Shown here: positions 35,136 through 44,478 of the stretch, piece by piece
Layout of the letters: every line of letters starts with the position of its first letter
How positions within the stretch are numbered: position 1 is the stretch's first letter
Origin: Pontibacter akesuensis
Lineage (GTDB): Bacteria > Bacteroidota > Bacteroidia > Cytophagales > Hymenobacteraceae
DNA: 64,000 bases
Assembly: GCF_001611675.1 (NCBI RefSeq)
Contig: NZ_CP014766.1
Coordinates: 992,001-1,056,000 of the forward strand
Direction of reading: 5' to 3'
Notes under the pieces: model-generated
The model's database searches: none
What the model was told of the DNA's origin: nothing
The model's input: the letters and a program-made list of their open reading frames with translations, nothing else
Position numbers and translations under genes: made by a program

Positions 35136-35816
35136 ATGAAAAAGAAATTTATAACACCGTTTGCCGCCGCACTGCTTGCCGCCGGCATTTTCGGCTGTGC
35201 CAGCACTACTGAATCTATGGAAGACGCCACAGCGATGGAAGAAGATATGTCTATGAGCCAGACGCAGACAATGGCAGGCTCCACCAGCGATGTGGAGGAG
35301 GAAACAAGCACGAGCGCAGCAGGCACAATGGCGGCCACGGCCGACTACAGTGAGATGTTTTTGGGAATTGAGAACACGGCCCAGTATGATTTGATCGCGC
35401 TGGCAAGTATGGACCCGAACCTGTCAACATTTGTGTCGCTGGTGGAGCAGGCAGGCATTGCCGCCGATTTAACGGCCGCCGAGGAGTACACCGTGTTTGC
35501 CCCTACCAATGCGGCCTTCGCGGCCCTGCCACAGGAAGACCTTGAGATGATGATGAGAGCGGAAAACAAAGCTGCGCTTATCAAACTGCTGCAGGCCCAC
35601 GTACTGCCAACAAAAGTAACCTCCAGCGGCTTTAGCAGCAGCCAGCGCATTGAGACAGGCGGCGGAGAGTATGTTACAATTGATGTGGGCCCCAACAATT
35701 CATCTGTGACGGTGGGCGGAGCCACCATTGTGAAATCTGATGTAGAGGCCGCCAACGGCATCATCCATGTGGTGGACAATGTAATACAGCCCACCGAGAA
35801 CATGGACCGCTATTAA
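35136..35816 (+). CDS. Fasciclin-domain lipoprotein 2
   Basis: 226 residues. Signal ends IFGCASTT; linker EEDMSMSQTQTMAGST is nearly the same as in the first copy. FAS1 domain: LIALASMDPNLSTFVSLVEQAG, FAPTNAAFAALP, LLQAHVLPTKV and AANGIIHVVDNVI. Middle member of the tandem set. It has its own terminator, so each copy is a separate unit. Confidence 0.9.
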   Translation: MKKKFITPFAAALLAAGIFGCASTTESMEDATAMEEDMSMSQTQTMAGSTSDVEEETSTSAAGTMAATADYSEMFLGIENTAQYDLIALASMDPNLSTFVSLVEQAGIAADLTAAEEYTVFAPTNAAFAALPQEDLEMMMRAENKAALIKLLQAHVLPTKVTSSGFSSSQRIETGGGEYVTIDVGPNNSSVTVGGATIVKSDVEAANGIIHVVDNVIQPTENMDRY

Positions 35817-35844
35817 GCAATAAGCACTCCATCAATGAATAAAA

Positions 35845-35885
35845 GCAAAGCCCTTCCCCGTAAAGCAGGAAGGGCTTTGCTTTTT
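35845..35885 (+). terminator. Terminator after fasciclin gene 2
   Basis: Perfect 13-bp stem GCAAAGCCCTTCC (35845-35857) with GGAAGGGCTTTGC (35868-35880) followed by TTTTT. Confidence 0.92.
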
Positions 35886-35958
35886 AAAGGTCATACCTGC
35901 CTATGCTAACCTAGTAAGGCAGAATACAGTTATAAGGTATAAACCAAGAAACTAAAAT

Positions 35959-36603
35959 ATGAAAAAACACACGACACTGGCAGCCCTACTTTTTGTCGGA
36001 CTGCTGGCTTGGGGCTGTGCCAGCACTGAGCCAGACGCTGAAAGCAGCACGACAGATAACGTAACTGCCGATGCCATAGACACAAACGCCGAGGTGGATT
36101 CGCAGGCGCCGCTTGACCCTGACACAGACATGTCTGCCGAGGAGCCAACCAACACGAACATATCCGCCAACAACGAGTTGGGCCGCGGGATGAACATCGT
36201 GGCGCTGGTGCAACAGAACCCGGAGCTCTCCACGCTGCTGGAACTCATCCGGGCGGCCGACATGGTAACCGTACTGGAAAGTCCGGCTCCCTACACGGTG
36301 TTCGCACCTACCAACGATGCCTTTGCGGCCTTGCCCGCGGGTGCTGTTGAAGCATTGAAAAGGCCCGGCAGCAAGCTGGAGCTAAGAAGGGTGCTGCAAT
36401 CGCATATACTGCCGAACCGCATTGTCACCAGCGAGATGAAGGACAACATGGCCATGAAGACTGCCCAGGGCGAGGAAGTGGTGGCAGACGTGCAGGGGCA
36501 AACGATTAAGGTAGGCGATGCCACCATCCTTACGCCCAATGTGGAGGCCTCGAATGGTGTGGTGCATGTAATTGACAAGGTGCTGCTACCACCCCAAAAC
36601 TAG
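35959..36603 (+). CDS. Fasciclin-domain lipoprotein 3
   Basis: 214 residues. Lipobox in LLAWGCAST, an acidic D/T/E-rich linker, then FAS1: NIVALVQQNPELSTLLELIRAADM, FAPTNDAFAALP, VLQSHILPNRI and ASNGVVHVIDKVLLP. More divergent than copies 1 and 2 in its linker. No terminator hairpin was obvious in the 116 bp that follow. Confidence 0.9.
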   Translation: MKKHTTLAALLFVGLLAWGCASTEPDAESSTTDNVTADAIDTNAEVDSQAPLDPDTDMSAEEPTNTNISANNELGRGMNIVALVQQNPELSTLLELIRAADMVTVLESPAPYTVFAPTNDAFAALPAGAVEALKRPGSKLELRRVLQSHILPNRIVTSEMKDNMAMKTAQGEEVVADVQGQTIKVGDATILTPNVEASNGVVHVIDKVLLPPQN

Positions 36604-36719
36604 GCTTACAGACCGTTAAATATAGGTGTTGTAACCATAGGCTAAAATCAGCCGTTAGTAAAAACAAACCGGAAAGAGTTTCCGGCGACACGACTACAAT
36701 TAACCAAAAGAATAAAGCT

Positions 36720-37253
36720 ATGTTAAATAACACTGATACAGCGGGCATGATGACCGCAATGTTTAGAGATAGAGAAAGCGCAGAACGTGCGTATAACGAA
36801 TTGCGCGCAAGAGGATATGATAAAGACGATATCAACGTGATTATGTCTGATGAAGGACGTAAGCAGCACTTTGATTCTGACAGAGACGGTGACACAGAGC
36901 TTGGCAACAAGTCGCTGGAAGGTACTGGAGCAGGTTCGGCCATTGGTGGTACCCTGGGTGCCATTGTAGGTGCCGTGGCCGCTATCGGTACGTCTATCGC
37001 GATCCCGGGTCTTGGCTTGGTAGTAGCTGGTCCGTTGGCAGCCGGTTTGGCTGGCGCAGGTGCCGGTGGCTTAACGGGTGGTTTGATTGGTGCCCTGATT
37101 GGTGCCGGTATCCCGGAGGAGCGTGCGAAAGTATATGAGTCTGGTATCAAGGAAGGGAATATTGTGCTGGCCTTTAAGCCGCGCAACGCCGAGGATGCCC
37201 GCTACTTCGAGACGCATTTCCAGAATAACAGAGGAGAGCATATCTACTATTAA
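36720..37253 (+). CDS. Glycine-zipper general-stress protein (YflT/GsiB-neighbour type)
   Basis: 177 residues. Residues about 8-50 (MMTAMFRDRESAERAYNELRARGYDKDDINVIMSDE) match the short domain of general stress protein 17M/YflT. Residues about 70-135 are a long Gly/Ala/Ile segment with GxxxG spacing (GAGSAIGGTLGAIVGAVAAIG) that likely inserts in a membrane. The C-terminus EGNIVLAFKPRNAEDARYFETHF is a folded tail. Typical of stress-induced surface proteins; no enzyme activity is predicted. Confidence 0.8.
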   Translation: MLNNTDTAGMMTAMFRDRESAERAYNELRARGYDKDDINVIMSDEGRKQHFDSDRDGDTELGNKSLEGTGAGSAIGGTLGAIVGAVAAIGTSIAIPGLGLVVAGPLAAGLAGAGAGGLTGGLIGALIGAGIPEERAKVYESGIKEGNIVLAFKPRNAEDARYFETHFQNNRGEHIYY

Positions 37254-37281
37254 TCGAGCGTAGATAAAACCATACATTAGA

Positions 37282-37317
37282 AGCCTGGTGCAGCATGAGT
37301 TGCACTAGGCTTTTTTT
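37282..37317 (+). terminator. Terminator after glycine-zipper protein gene
   Basis: AGCCTGGTGCA (37282-37292) with TGCACTAGGCT (37301-37311), one G-T pair, then TTTTTT. The rest of the 336-bp gap to 37590 holds two TATACTT copies and no gene. Confidence 0.9.
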
Positions 37318-37589
37318 CTGCCTTTGCATCAGCACCAGCGGGAACAACGGGTTAACTGAATAAATAAATCCAAATATTCTATATATACTTCAAGCATCGT
37401 AAGGGTACTTCCGAAATAAATCCTTATACTTGAGATACTAAAAAGTACTATTGGCACAAGTATGGTGTGTTGCTTTCGTAAAGCTGCACTTCGATTCTAT
37501 AACCAGGCGCAGAAAAGTATGCGGTGGCATTTCTTCTGCGTTCACAGATGCGCCCTGGTCAGCACAAAAACTAACTCAAGAAAAGACCC

Positions 37590-38021
37590 ATGCATAAATT
37601 GCAGCACATCCTTATAATTGACGATGATCAGATAAACAACCTGTTTTCACAGATTATCCTGGAGGATGCGGATGTAAGCAAACTGGTGTCGGTCTGCAAC
37701 AGCGTGGCAGAGGCACTTGACTTTCTGCGCGATGCCGAAACCAACGGAGACACTGATTTCCCGGACCTGATCCTGCTAGACATCAGCATGCCCACGCTCG
37801 ATGGCTTCGATTTCCTGGACCGCTACTACGCGCTCGGCTATCACCAGCGCCACAACACTTTTGTATCCATGTTCACGGCCTCTGATGAGCAGGAGCACGT
37901 AGCGCGGGCAAATAAGTATGATGTGGTGGTAGGTTTCATTAAAAAGCCGCTGTCCATTCCCACGCTGCATTCCATACTTACGCTGCACGCATCCAGCCGT
38001 ACAGAAAACAATCTGGAGTAG
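37590..38021 (+). CDS. Single-domain response regulator (CheY-like)
   Basis: 143 residues, receiver domain only. Acidic pocket IIDDDQ (about 10-14), phospho-accepting Asp in LILLDISMPTLDGF (about 64), Thr/Ser switch in MFTASDEQ and the conserved Lys in FIKKPLS (about 120). No output domain, so it must act on a partner. No histidine kinase lies in the window. Confidence 0.93.
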   Translation: MHKLQHILIIDDDQINNLFSQIILEDADVSKLVSVCNSVAEALDFLRDAETNGDTDFPDLILLDISMPTLDGFDFLDRYYALGYHQRHNTFVSMFTASDEQEHVARANKYDVVVGFIKKPLSIPTLHSILTLHASSRTENNLE

Positions 38022-38071
38022 TTTCGTATGCTAAGGGTAAACAACTTTGTAAACCCATTGCATTTAAAACT

Positions 38072-38677
38072 ATGAGAAGAATAACGATAGCCCTATGGTG
38101 TTTTTCAGGCGCCATAGCTTTTTCATCCTGCGGCTCCGGTGAGGGCAACACAGAGGCAGGCACTGAAAACGGCACAGCCACTGTAGCCGGCACCGACAGC
38201 ACCATAACAGACCAAAACAAGGAGCTACTTGCCTTTGCCGCACAAAATGCCATGCTGCAGGTGCAGTTGGGCCAGATGGCTGCCAAGCAGGGGGCAACGG
38301 ACAACGTAAAGGCGTATGGCCAGCAGTTGGTGGACTGGTACAACACCAAACAAAAAGAGGTGCAGGACCTGTCGCAGCAGTACGGCGTAACCCTGCCGCA
38401 GCAACTGGAAAGCGAACAAACCGAGTACCTGGAGGAAATCAGAACAGCCGAAGCCAACAAGTTTGACGAGAAGTACTGGGAAAGCGTAATCGACGCGCAG
38501 AAGGACGCCATTGAGAAGTTTGAGGATAACCTGAATGACGTGGAGGCAGCCGATGCAACAGCCTTCACCCTGTGGGCACGCAACTCTGAAAAAGAGCTGC
38601 GCGCGCAAATGGAGCAGGCCTTGGCTTACCAGTTGGAGCTTAAGAACAACGAAGGGGGCATCACGGAGAGCCTCTAA
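38072..38677 (+). CDS. DUF4142 lipoprotein
   Basis: 201 residues. Lipoprotein signal with Cys in IAFSSCGSG. After a G/T/E-rich linker the helical DUF4142 domain (about 50-195) contains AAQNAMLQVQLGQMAAKQ and VKAYGQQLVDWYNTKQKEVQDL. The family is a ferritin-like four-helix bundle of unknown function, often in stress-related loci. Convergent with the SGNH hydrolase gene, sharing its terminator. Confidence 0.88.
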   Translation: MRRITIALWCFSGAIAFSSCGSGEGNTEAGTENGTATVAGTDSTITDQNKELLAFAAQNAMLQVQLGQMAAKQGATDNVKAYGQQLVDWYNTKQKEVQDLSQQYGVTLPQQLESEQTEYLEEIRTAEANKFDEKYWESVIDAQKDAIEKFEDNLNDVEAADATAFTLWARNSEKELRAQMEQALAYQLELKNNEGGITESL

Positions 38678-38695
38678 AGCAAACTTCTAAAACAG

Positions 38696-38735
38696 ACAGC
38701 CGGGCCGGATACATGCATGTGTCCGGCCCGGCTGT
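38696..38735. terminator. Bidirectional terminator between convergent genes
   Basis: 18-bp stem (38696-38713 with 38718-38735, one mismatch) around TGCA, exiting into TTTTG on the plus strand. It separates DUF4142 and the SGNH hydrolase. Confidence 0.9.
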
Positions 38736-38751
38736 TTTGTTGAACATCAGA

Positions 38752-39303
38752 CTAGAGCAACTCCTTCAGCACCGCCCAGGTATGCTGGGCAAGCACCTTC
38801 TGCCCTTCCGCATTGGGGTGCAGGCCGTCGGGCAGGTTCAGATGACGGTTTCCCACAACGCCCTCCAGCAGGAACGGAATAAAGTGCGTGTTGTTCTTCA
38901 GCGCCAGCTCCCTGAAAATTTTCCGGAACTCAGCGGCGTAGCGCCCCGGCACAATATCCGGTATCTCCATGCCGGAAAGTATAACCTTCACCTCCGGGTA
39001 CTTGTGCCGCACCTTATCTATAATGGACTGCAGGTTCTGGCTCGTTTCCCTGGCGGGAATACCCCGCAGGCCGTCGTTGGCTCCGAGGGCAAGTATAAAG
39101 ATATCCACCTGCTCCTGTAACAACCGATCGATGCGGTACAGCCCGCCAGAGGTCGTATCGCCACTCAGGCCTGCCGCGTATACTTTGTAATCCGTATATC
39201 CCTCCTCCTTCAAACGCTCCTGTATCAGGCTCGGGTAAGCTTGCGACAGGGGCAATCCGTACCCTGCTGTCAGGCTGTCGCCGAGAATAAGTATGTTCTT
39301 CAT
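38752..39303 (-). CDS. SGNH-family hydrolase (TesA/arylesterase type)
   Basis: 183 residues from the ATG at 39303; an upstream in-frame start at 39336 adds 11 residues. All four SGNH blocks are visible: ILGDSLTAGYG (catalytic Ser), AAGLSGDTTSGG, ILALGANDGLR and LPDGLHPNAEG (catalytic Asp and His). Hydrolyses esters or thioesters. The E. coli enzyme is periplasmic, but no signal peptide is visible here with either start. Confidence 0.9.
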   Translation of the reverse strand: MKNILILGDSLTAGYGLPLSQAYPSLIQERLKEEGYTDYKVYAAGLSGDTTSGGLYRIDRLLQEQVDIFILALGANDGLRGIPARETSQNLQSIIDKVRHKYPEVKVILSGMEIPDIVPGRYAAEFRKIFRELALKNNTHFIPFLLEGVVGNRHLNLPDGLHPNAEGQKVLAQHTWAVLKELL

Positions 39304-39414
39304 AACTGGTTCTGCTGCGCTGCCCGTGGCAGGCAAAGCGCTTTAAGTTTATATTGATTATACTTCTGCCTCATATTCAGGCCAAGGCAATAACAACTAA
39401 AACAGCCTACAACA

Positions 39415-39446
39415 GAAAAGGGTTACCTATACAGGCAACCCTTTTC
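39415..39446 (-). terminator. Terminator of DUF2383 gene
   Basis: Stem GAAAAGGGTT (39415-39424) with AACCCTTTTC (39437-39446), extended by a near match inside. Twenty bases after the stop, minus strand. Confidence 0.8.
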
Positions 39447-39466
39447 AAATTTAAGTTATCTTTTGG

Positions 39467-39922
39467 CTAGTCGGCCGCTTTCTCCATCTGGCGCAGGCGC
39501 TCGCATGTCGCCAGGGAGGTTTGCTTCTGCTTTTCCACCATCTGCACTACGTTCGGCGGCAGTTCGTGCTTGTGCTCCAGCGCGTCGTTATACGCCTTCT
39601 GTGCCCATTCCTCTCCAAATATGTTTGATTTAATAATTTCTTCCTCATCGCTTCCGGTAAAGGTGGATTTCACGTCCATCCAGCCGCGGAAAATCTTGCC
39701 TTTTGCCGTGGTGCTGTTCTGCGGGCTACCGCCCATGCTGCCAATGGCTGAGTTTATCTCATTGGAGAACTGCTGGCTTTGCTTGATCAGGTCATTGTAA
39801 TACGACTGGTGCGCAGGATCCTTTGTCACTTCCACGGCGTGCTTGTAGCCTTGGATTCTATCATTCACGAACTGATTCAGTTCCTGCAAAACATCTATCG
39901 ATTTTTCATTGTTGTTTGTCAT
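39467..39922 (-). CDS. DUF2383 / PA2169-type four-helix-bundle protein
   Basis: 151 residues, soluble. Opening VLQELNQFVNDRIQGYKHAVE, then YYNDLIKQSQQFSNEINSAI and a C-terminal KAYNDALEHKHELPPNVVQMVEKQ match the ferritin-like PA2169/DUF2383 family. Function unknown; relatives are stress or stationary-phase induced. Confidence 0.88.
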   Translation of the reverse strand: MTNNNEKSIDVLQELNQFVNDRIQGYKHAVEVTKDPAHQSYYNDLIKQSQQFSNEINSAIGSMGGSPQNSTTAKGKIFRGWMDVKSTFTGSDEEEIIKSNIFGEEWAQKAYNDALEHKHELPPNVVQMVEKQKQTSLATCERLRQMEKAAD

Positions 39923-40157
39923 AGCTTCGTGTTGTTGGTTTATATACTACGAAACGAAAATTTTCAGTTCATAGTTATAATATAACCGACGCCACCTCCG
40001 TATGATATACTTTAGGTGCACGTGCCGCCAAAATAATCAGGCCGCCACCCGGCTATGATTTCAGGTTATTTTGTTCTAATTTACAGAATAGTGCCTGCCT
40101 TAGTTGATGCGGCATCACTTTTGTGATATAAACTATAGTTCAACCTTAATTAATTAG

Positions 40158-42266
40158 ATGCTATCCTTGACAACCCGTTTTAAAATAATACTGTCGGTAC
40201 TGGCTGTTATCCTGGTAACAGGCTCATTTATACTTACCAAGAGCGATGATGTGCCGGAGGGGAAGAATGAGATCCTGATCAGGGCGCTGATGCAGGGCCT
40301 GAGCCAGGGGCATTACCAGCCCGAAAAAGTGGACGACAGCTTCTCTAAAAAGGTATTCAAACTGTACCTGGACCGCCTGGACTACAACAAGAAGTTTTTA
40401 CTCGCTTCGGATGTAGCCAAACTGCGCCAGTATGAAACCGCCATTGACGACGAGCTGCGCCAGGGTGCTTTCAAGTTCTTCGACATGTCTGCCGACCTGA
40501 TAGAGCAGCGCACGAAGGAATCCAAGGCGTACTACAAAGAAATCCTGGCCAAGCCGTTTGACTTTTCGAAGGATGAGAAAATTGAGCTGGACGGCGAAAA
40601 GCTGACTTATGCTACCTCCCCGGCTGAGCTGAAGGAGGCCTGGCGCAAGCAGCTGAAGTACCAGACACTGGTACGTTTGGTAGACATGCAGGAAGAGCAG
40701 AAGCAAAAGCTGGAAAAAGACGCGAAAGCCGAGCAGAAGTCTTTTGAGGAGATGGAGAAAGAAGCCCGTAAGAAGGTGATGGAGAATTACGACCTCCTCT
40801 ACGACCGCCTGTCTCAGGTAACGCGCGATGAGCGCCGCTCTACTTACATCAACGCCGTAACAAACGTATACGACCCGCACACCAGCTACTTCGCACCGAA
40901 GGACAAAGAGAACTTCGACATCGGTTTTACTGGTCGCCTGGAAGGTATAGGCGCTTCGCTGACGGAGAAAGACGGTCAGATCCGTGTAAATGAAATTGTG
41001 CCTGGCAGCCCTTCCTATTTACAGGGTGATTTGAAGCCGGGTGATGTGATCCAGAAAGTTGGCCAGGCAGACGAAGAGCCTGTGCTGGTAGAAGGCATGC
41101 GCCTGGATGACGCGATTCAGCTTATCCGTGGTAAAAAAGGCACGATGGTACGCCTGACGGTGAAGAAGCCGGACGGCTCCACGAAAGTTGTGCCGATTGT
41201 GCGTGACGTGATTGTAATCGAAGACACGTATGCCCAGTCTGCCGTTATTCAGGACAAAGAAAAGATCGGTTACATTAAGCTTCCGGGTTTCTATGCTGAC
41301 TTTGAAGACAGAAACGGTCGCTTCAGCGGTGCAGACGTGAAGAAGGAAGTAGAGAAACTGAAGGCTGCCGGCATGCAGGGTCTTATTCTGGACCTGCGTA
41401 ATAACGGTGGTGGCTCTTTGTCTGATGCCGTGGAAATGGCTGGTCTGTTTATTGAGAAAGGCCCGATTGTACAGGTAAAAACAGCCGAAGGCAAAGCCAT
41501 TGTGCTGGATGACCGCGATGCGCAGGTGCAGTACGGCGGCCCGCTGGTTATACTTGTAAACTCTAACAGCGCCTCGGCTTCCGAGATTCTGGCTGCTGCC
41601 ATGCAGGATTATAAGCGTGCTGTGATTGTGGGTAGCCCTACGTACGGCAAAGGCACAGTACAGCAATTTGTGGAGCTAGACCAGGCCCTTCCGGCGCAGT
41701 TTAACCCATACAAGCCATTCGGAGCCCTGAAGCTGACTACCCAGAAGTTCTATCGCATTAATGGCGGCACAACCCAGTTAAGAGGTGTTATTCCGGATGT
41801 TACACTTCCGGACCCGTACAGCTACATGGAGTTCGGTGAGAAAGAGCAGGATTTCCCGCTTCCGTTCGATGAGATCTCCCCGGCCAAGTACAAGCCTTGG
41901 GACAAGAGCAACATTAACCTGGCACAGATAAAGGCCAACAGCCAGAAGCGCATCGCCAGCAATCAAAGCTTTGGTTTGATTGAGCAAGCCGGGCAGCGAC
42001 TGAAGAAGCAGATGGACAACACCTCGCGTTCGCTACAGTTGGAGAAATACACTGCCGAAGAGCGCAAGGCAAAGGCAGAAGCCAAACGCCTGGAGGATGC
42101 ACAGAAGGAGGTACCGGTGCTGGATGTGCAGCGCCTGAAGGCTGACCTGCAGGAGTTAGGAGCCGACAGCGCCAAAGTTGCCCGCAACAAAGAGTTTATC
42201 AAAAGCCTGAAGCAGGATGTTTACGTGGAGGAGGCAGTATCTATTCTTCAGAACGGACTGAAGTAA
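40158..42266 (+). CDS. prc: C-terminal processing peptidase (Prc/Tsp, S41)
   Basis: 702 residues, Prc length. Signal/anchor helix at about 8-27. A long helical N-domain (about 30-240), a PDZ domain (about 245-330: IRVNEIVPGSPSYLQGDLKPGDVI), then the S41 protease with the catalytic Ser in NSNSASASEI (about 470) and Lys in TYGKGTVQQF (about 495). The DUF3340-like C-domain follows. It degrades or trims periplasmic proteins from their C-termini. Single gene with a perfect 20-bp terminator. Confidence 0.94.
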   Translation: MLSLTTRFKIILSVLAVILVTGSFILTKSDDVPEGKNEILIRALMQGLSQGHYQPEKVDDSFSKKVFKLYLDRLDYNKKFLLASDVAKLRQYETAIDDELRQGAFKFFDMSADLIEQRTKESKAYYKEILAKPFDFSKDEKIELDGEKLTYATSPAELKEAWRKQLKYQTLVRLVDMQEEQKQKLEKDAKAEQKSFEEMEKEARKKVMENYDLLYDRLSQVTRDERRSTYINAVTNVYDPHTSYFAPKDKENFDIGFTGRLEGIGASLTEKDGQIRVNEIVPGSPSYLQGDLKPGDVIQKVGQADEEPVLVEGMRLDDAIQLIRGKKGTMVRLTVKKPDGSTKVVPIVRDVIVIEDTYAQSAVIQDKEKIGYIKLPGFYADFEDRNGRFSGADVKKEVEKLKAAGMQGLILDLRNNGGGSLSDAVEMAGLFIEKGPIVQVKTAEGKAIVLDDRDAQVQYGGPLVILVNSNSASASEILAAAMQDYKRAVIVGSPTYGKGTVQQFVELDQALPAQFNPYKPFGALKLTTQKFYRINGGTTQLRGVIPDVTLPDPYSYMEFGEKEQDFPLPFDEISPAKYKPWDKSNINLAQIKANSQKRIASNQSFGLIEQAGQRLKKQMDNTSRSLQLEKYTAEERKAKAEAKRLEDAQKEVPVLDVQRLKADLQELGADSAKVARNKEFIKSLKQDVYVEEAVSILQNGLK

Positions 42267-42280
42267 GCTAACGTCACTTT

Positions 42281-42324
42281 AAAACAGAAAGCGCCAGTAT
42301 TTTCATACTGGCGCTTTCTGTTTT
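42281..42324 (+). terminator. prc terminator
   Basis: Perfect 20-bp stem (42281-42300 with 42305-42324), loop TTTC. Exits into TTTT on either strand, so it may also serve the converging small membrane protein gene. Confidence 0.93.
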
Positions 42325-42365
42325 ACTGCTTCTGCTGCTCGCTAAAGCTTCCGTTTTATACTTGT

Positions 42366-42800
42366 CTATACCTGGCTGCCTGCTTGTTGAGGCACCTGCT
42401 GCTGCTGCTTGCGCTTCTGAATAAAGCCTGCCACGTAAATACCTGCTGCGGCCAGTCCTGTCAGCGTCATCAGGCCAAATACACCGGCTCTGCGCTGGCG
42501 CACTTTCGGATTGAACTTCAGTTTAGCCTCCTGTGATGGCGCAACGGCTTTAGAGAACAGCACACCCGTCATGATGCTTAATAGCGTGGTAACGCTAACG
42601 GCAGCATGCGCCACATTGCGGTTGCCTGCTTTTATGCCCGAGCTAAGCAGCAATAGCGACCCTCCTGCCACAGGTGGTATCAATGCCGTCTTCGGTCTGT
42701 TCTCATTCAGGAAATAACTGGTCAGCCCTGCTCCTATCAGGACAGCAGCGTGCGTGTTGTTAGCTATGTCTGGTCTGTCTACTATGTTCATGGTATTCAT
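42366..42800 (-). CDS. Small membrane protein, about four helices
   Basis: 144 residues, family not recognised. Hydrophobic helices at about 18-33, 40-57, 66-87 and 108-128, with a basic loop before the last (KLKFNPKVRQRRAG) and a K/Q-rich tail. A second in-frame Met lies three codons in. Convergent with prc. No function can be assigned. Confidence 0.7.
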   Translation of the reverse strand: MNTMNIVDRPDIANNTHAAVLIGAGLTSYFLNENRPKTALIPPVAGGSLLLLSSGIKAGNRNVAHAAVSVTTLLSIMTGVLFSKAVAPSQEAKLKFNPKVRQRRAGVFGLMTLTGLAAAGIYVAGFIQKRKQQQQVPQQAGSQV

Positions 42801-42840
42801 CGTTTTTATGATTGGTTTACCGCCGGCCGCCGCACTTTGT

Positions 42841-42857
42841 TATACTTGTCAAGTATA
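42841..42857. repeat. Palindrome of two AAGTATA-type motifs
   Basis: TATACTTGTCAAGTATA: two 8-bp arms of the window-wide motif around one central base, in the spacer upstream of the small membrane protein gene. Looks like a binding site for a dimer, but function is unknown. Confidence 0.55.
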
Positions 42858-42967
42858 AAATGTAGCCAGGTCAGAAATCCGTCAGCAAAAAAACGATCGA
42901 TATTTCAAACCCCAAAGGCAACTTACTTTCTAGAGAACATAGTAAAAATCGCCTTGAACGGCTGCAG

Positions 42968-44125
42968 TTATACTTTGTCCAGCGCCTGCTCCAGGTCCTG
43001 GATCAGGTAATCTGGGTCCTCCAGCCCTACGTAGAAGCGAACCAGGTTCAGCGGCAGTATCGGTGCTGGCTGGTCTGTGGCATAGGATGCTGCCACTGGA
43101 AAGATCAGTGATTCGTGCCCGCCCCACGAGGCAGCCATCAGGAAACGGTGCAGGCTATTGCAGAACAGCTCTACCTGCTCCAGCTCCTTCGTTTTGAGGA
43201 GGATGGAGAACTGCCCCGAGTTACTACGCATCTGTTTCTGCGCCAGCGCATACTGCGGGTGCGAAGGCAGAAACGGAAAAAGCACGCGCTCCACTTTTGG
43301 GTGCTGCGCCAGGTAATCCACTACCTGCCGCGTGGAGGCAGCAACGCGCTCCATCCGCACGGGCAGGGTGCGCAGGCCACGCAGCAGTAGCCAGGCATCG
43401 TGCGGGCCAAGTATGGCACCCAGCGTCATGTATTCGCTTTTGAAGATTTTGTTAATCGCCTCACGCGAACCGCAAATCACTCCGCCCATCACATCCGAGT
43501 GCCCGCCGATATACTTGGTGCAGGAATGCACCACCAGGTCCACGCCCAACTGCAGCGGCCGCTGGTGCAGCGGGCTGGCGCAACTGTTGTCGATAATCGT
43601 AGCGCAGCCGTGCGCTCTAGCAATAGCCGTGACTGCCGGAATGTCCTGCAGATCGAAAGTAAAGGAAGTAGGGCTCTCCAGGTACAGCAGCGTAGTATTG
43701 GGACGGATGGCGCGGCGGTAGTTTTCCGGATCCGTGCCATCCACCATGGTAGCCTCTACCCCGAAGCGCGGCAGAAATTTACGCAGCAGTGATTTGGTCC
43801 AGCTGTAGGGGTGCTGCGTGTACACCACATGGTCACCGGCCTTCACTTGCGAGAGAATGGCTGCCGCCACGGCCGCGATGCCACTACCGAAGGCTATCGC
43901 GTGTTCAGCGCCCTCCAGAGCGGCCAGCTTCTTCTCCAGCAGCGTTACAGTCGGGTTGTTGCCGCGCGTGTACATGTACTCGTCTTCCTCGTGCAACAGC
44001 TTGTGCCGCATTTCGGCTACTGTGGCGCTAGCGAAATTGCTGGTCTGGTAGATGGGTGGAGCCACCGCCTGAAAGTACGCTTCCCGCTCCTCTCCCAGTT
44101 CATTGATGATGTAGGATATGTCCAT
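42968..44125 (-). CDS. Cys/Met-metabolism PLP-dependent transsulfuration enzyme
   Basis: 385 residues. Cystathionine gamma-synthase/beta-lyase fold: PIYQTSNFASATV, YTRGNNPTVTLLEKKLAALEG, AIAFGSGIAAVAAAIL, the Asp in ATIIDNSCASPLHQRPL and the PLP Lys in HSCTKYIGGHSDVMGG. Transforms cystathionine or homocysteine-type substrates; which of several reactions is used cannot be told from sequence. Single gene, upstream spacer AT-rich. Confidence 0.9.
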   Translation of the reverse strand: MDISYIINELGEEREAYFQAVAPPIYQTSNFASATVAEMRHKLLHEEDEYMYTRGNNPTVTLLEKKLAALEGAEHAIAFGSGIAAVAAAILSQVKAGDHVVYTQHPYSWTKSLLRKFLPRFGVEATMVDGTDPENYRRAIRPNTTLLYLESPTSFTFDLQDIPAVTAIARAHGCATIIDNSCASPLHQRPLQLGVDLVVHSCTKYIGGHSDVMGGVICGSREAINKIFKSEYMTLGAILGPHDAWLLLRGLRTLPVRMERVAASTRQVVDYLAQHPKVERVLFPFLPSHPQYALAQKQMRSNSGQFSILLKTKELEQVELFCNSLHRFLMAASWGGHESLIFPVAASYATDQPAPILPLNLVRFYVGLEDPDYLIQDLEQALDKV

Positions 44126-44442
44126 GGTTTGTGCTGCGCTCCCTGTTGGGCCACAGACATCAAGGTAGTAGACATCTCCCGTAAAATCAACCCTTTCTAT
44201 TGCCCTTCCTAGTGATCCTTGTCACATAATAAAAAAGGTAAATGAGCTTATTATACTTTAGCAAAACCACAGGCTTTTAATACTAATTATCTTAGTATTA
44301 AATAAAACCACTCATAAATAGGCAAGGTTAAATTGAGGATTAGCTAATGCGGTAAATATTTTATCAATTTTCATATAACAAGCATATATAACTATAGATC
44401 AGCGCTTTAGAAATGCGTTATACCTGAATAAATTCTACAGTT
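44126..44442. other. AT-rich divergent spacer, no gene seen
   Basis: 317 bp between divergent genes, clearly richer in A/T than the flanks. It has one TATACTT near 44251 and repeated TTATAC/TAATACT-like words, and presumably holds both promoters. No clean TAnnTTTG box was identified. Confidence 0.6.
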
Positions 44443-44478
44443 TTGCAACTGATTCCTCTACTAAAACGTTTAGTATAT

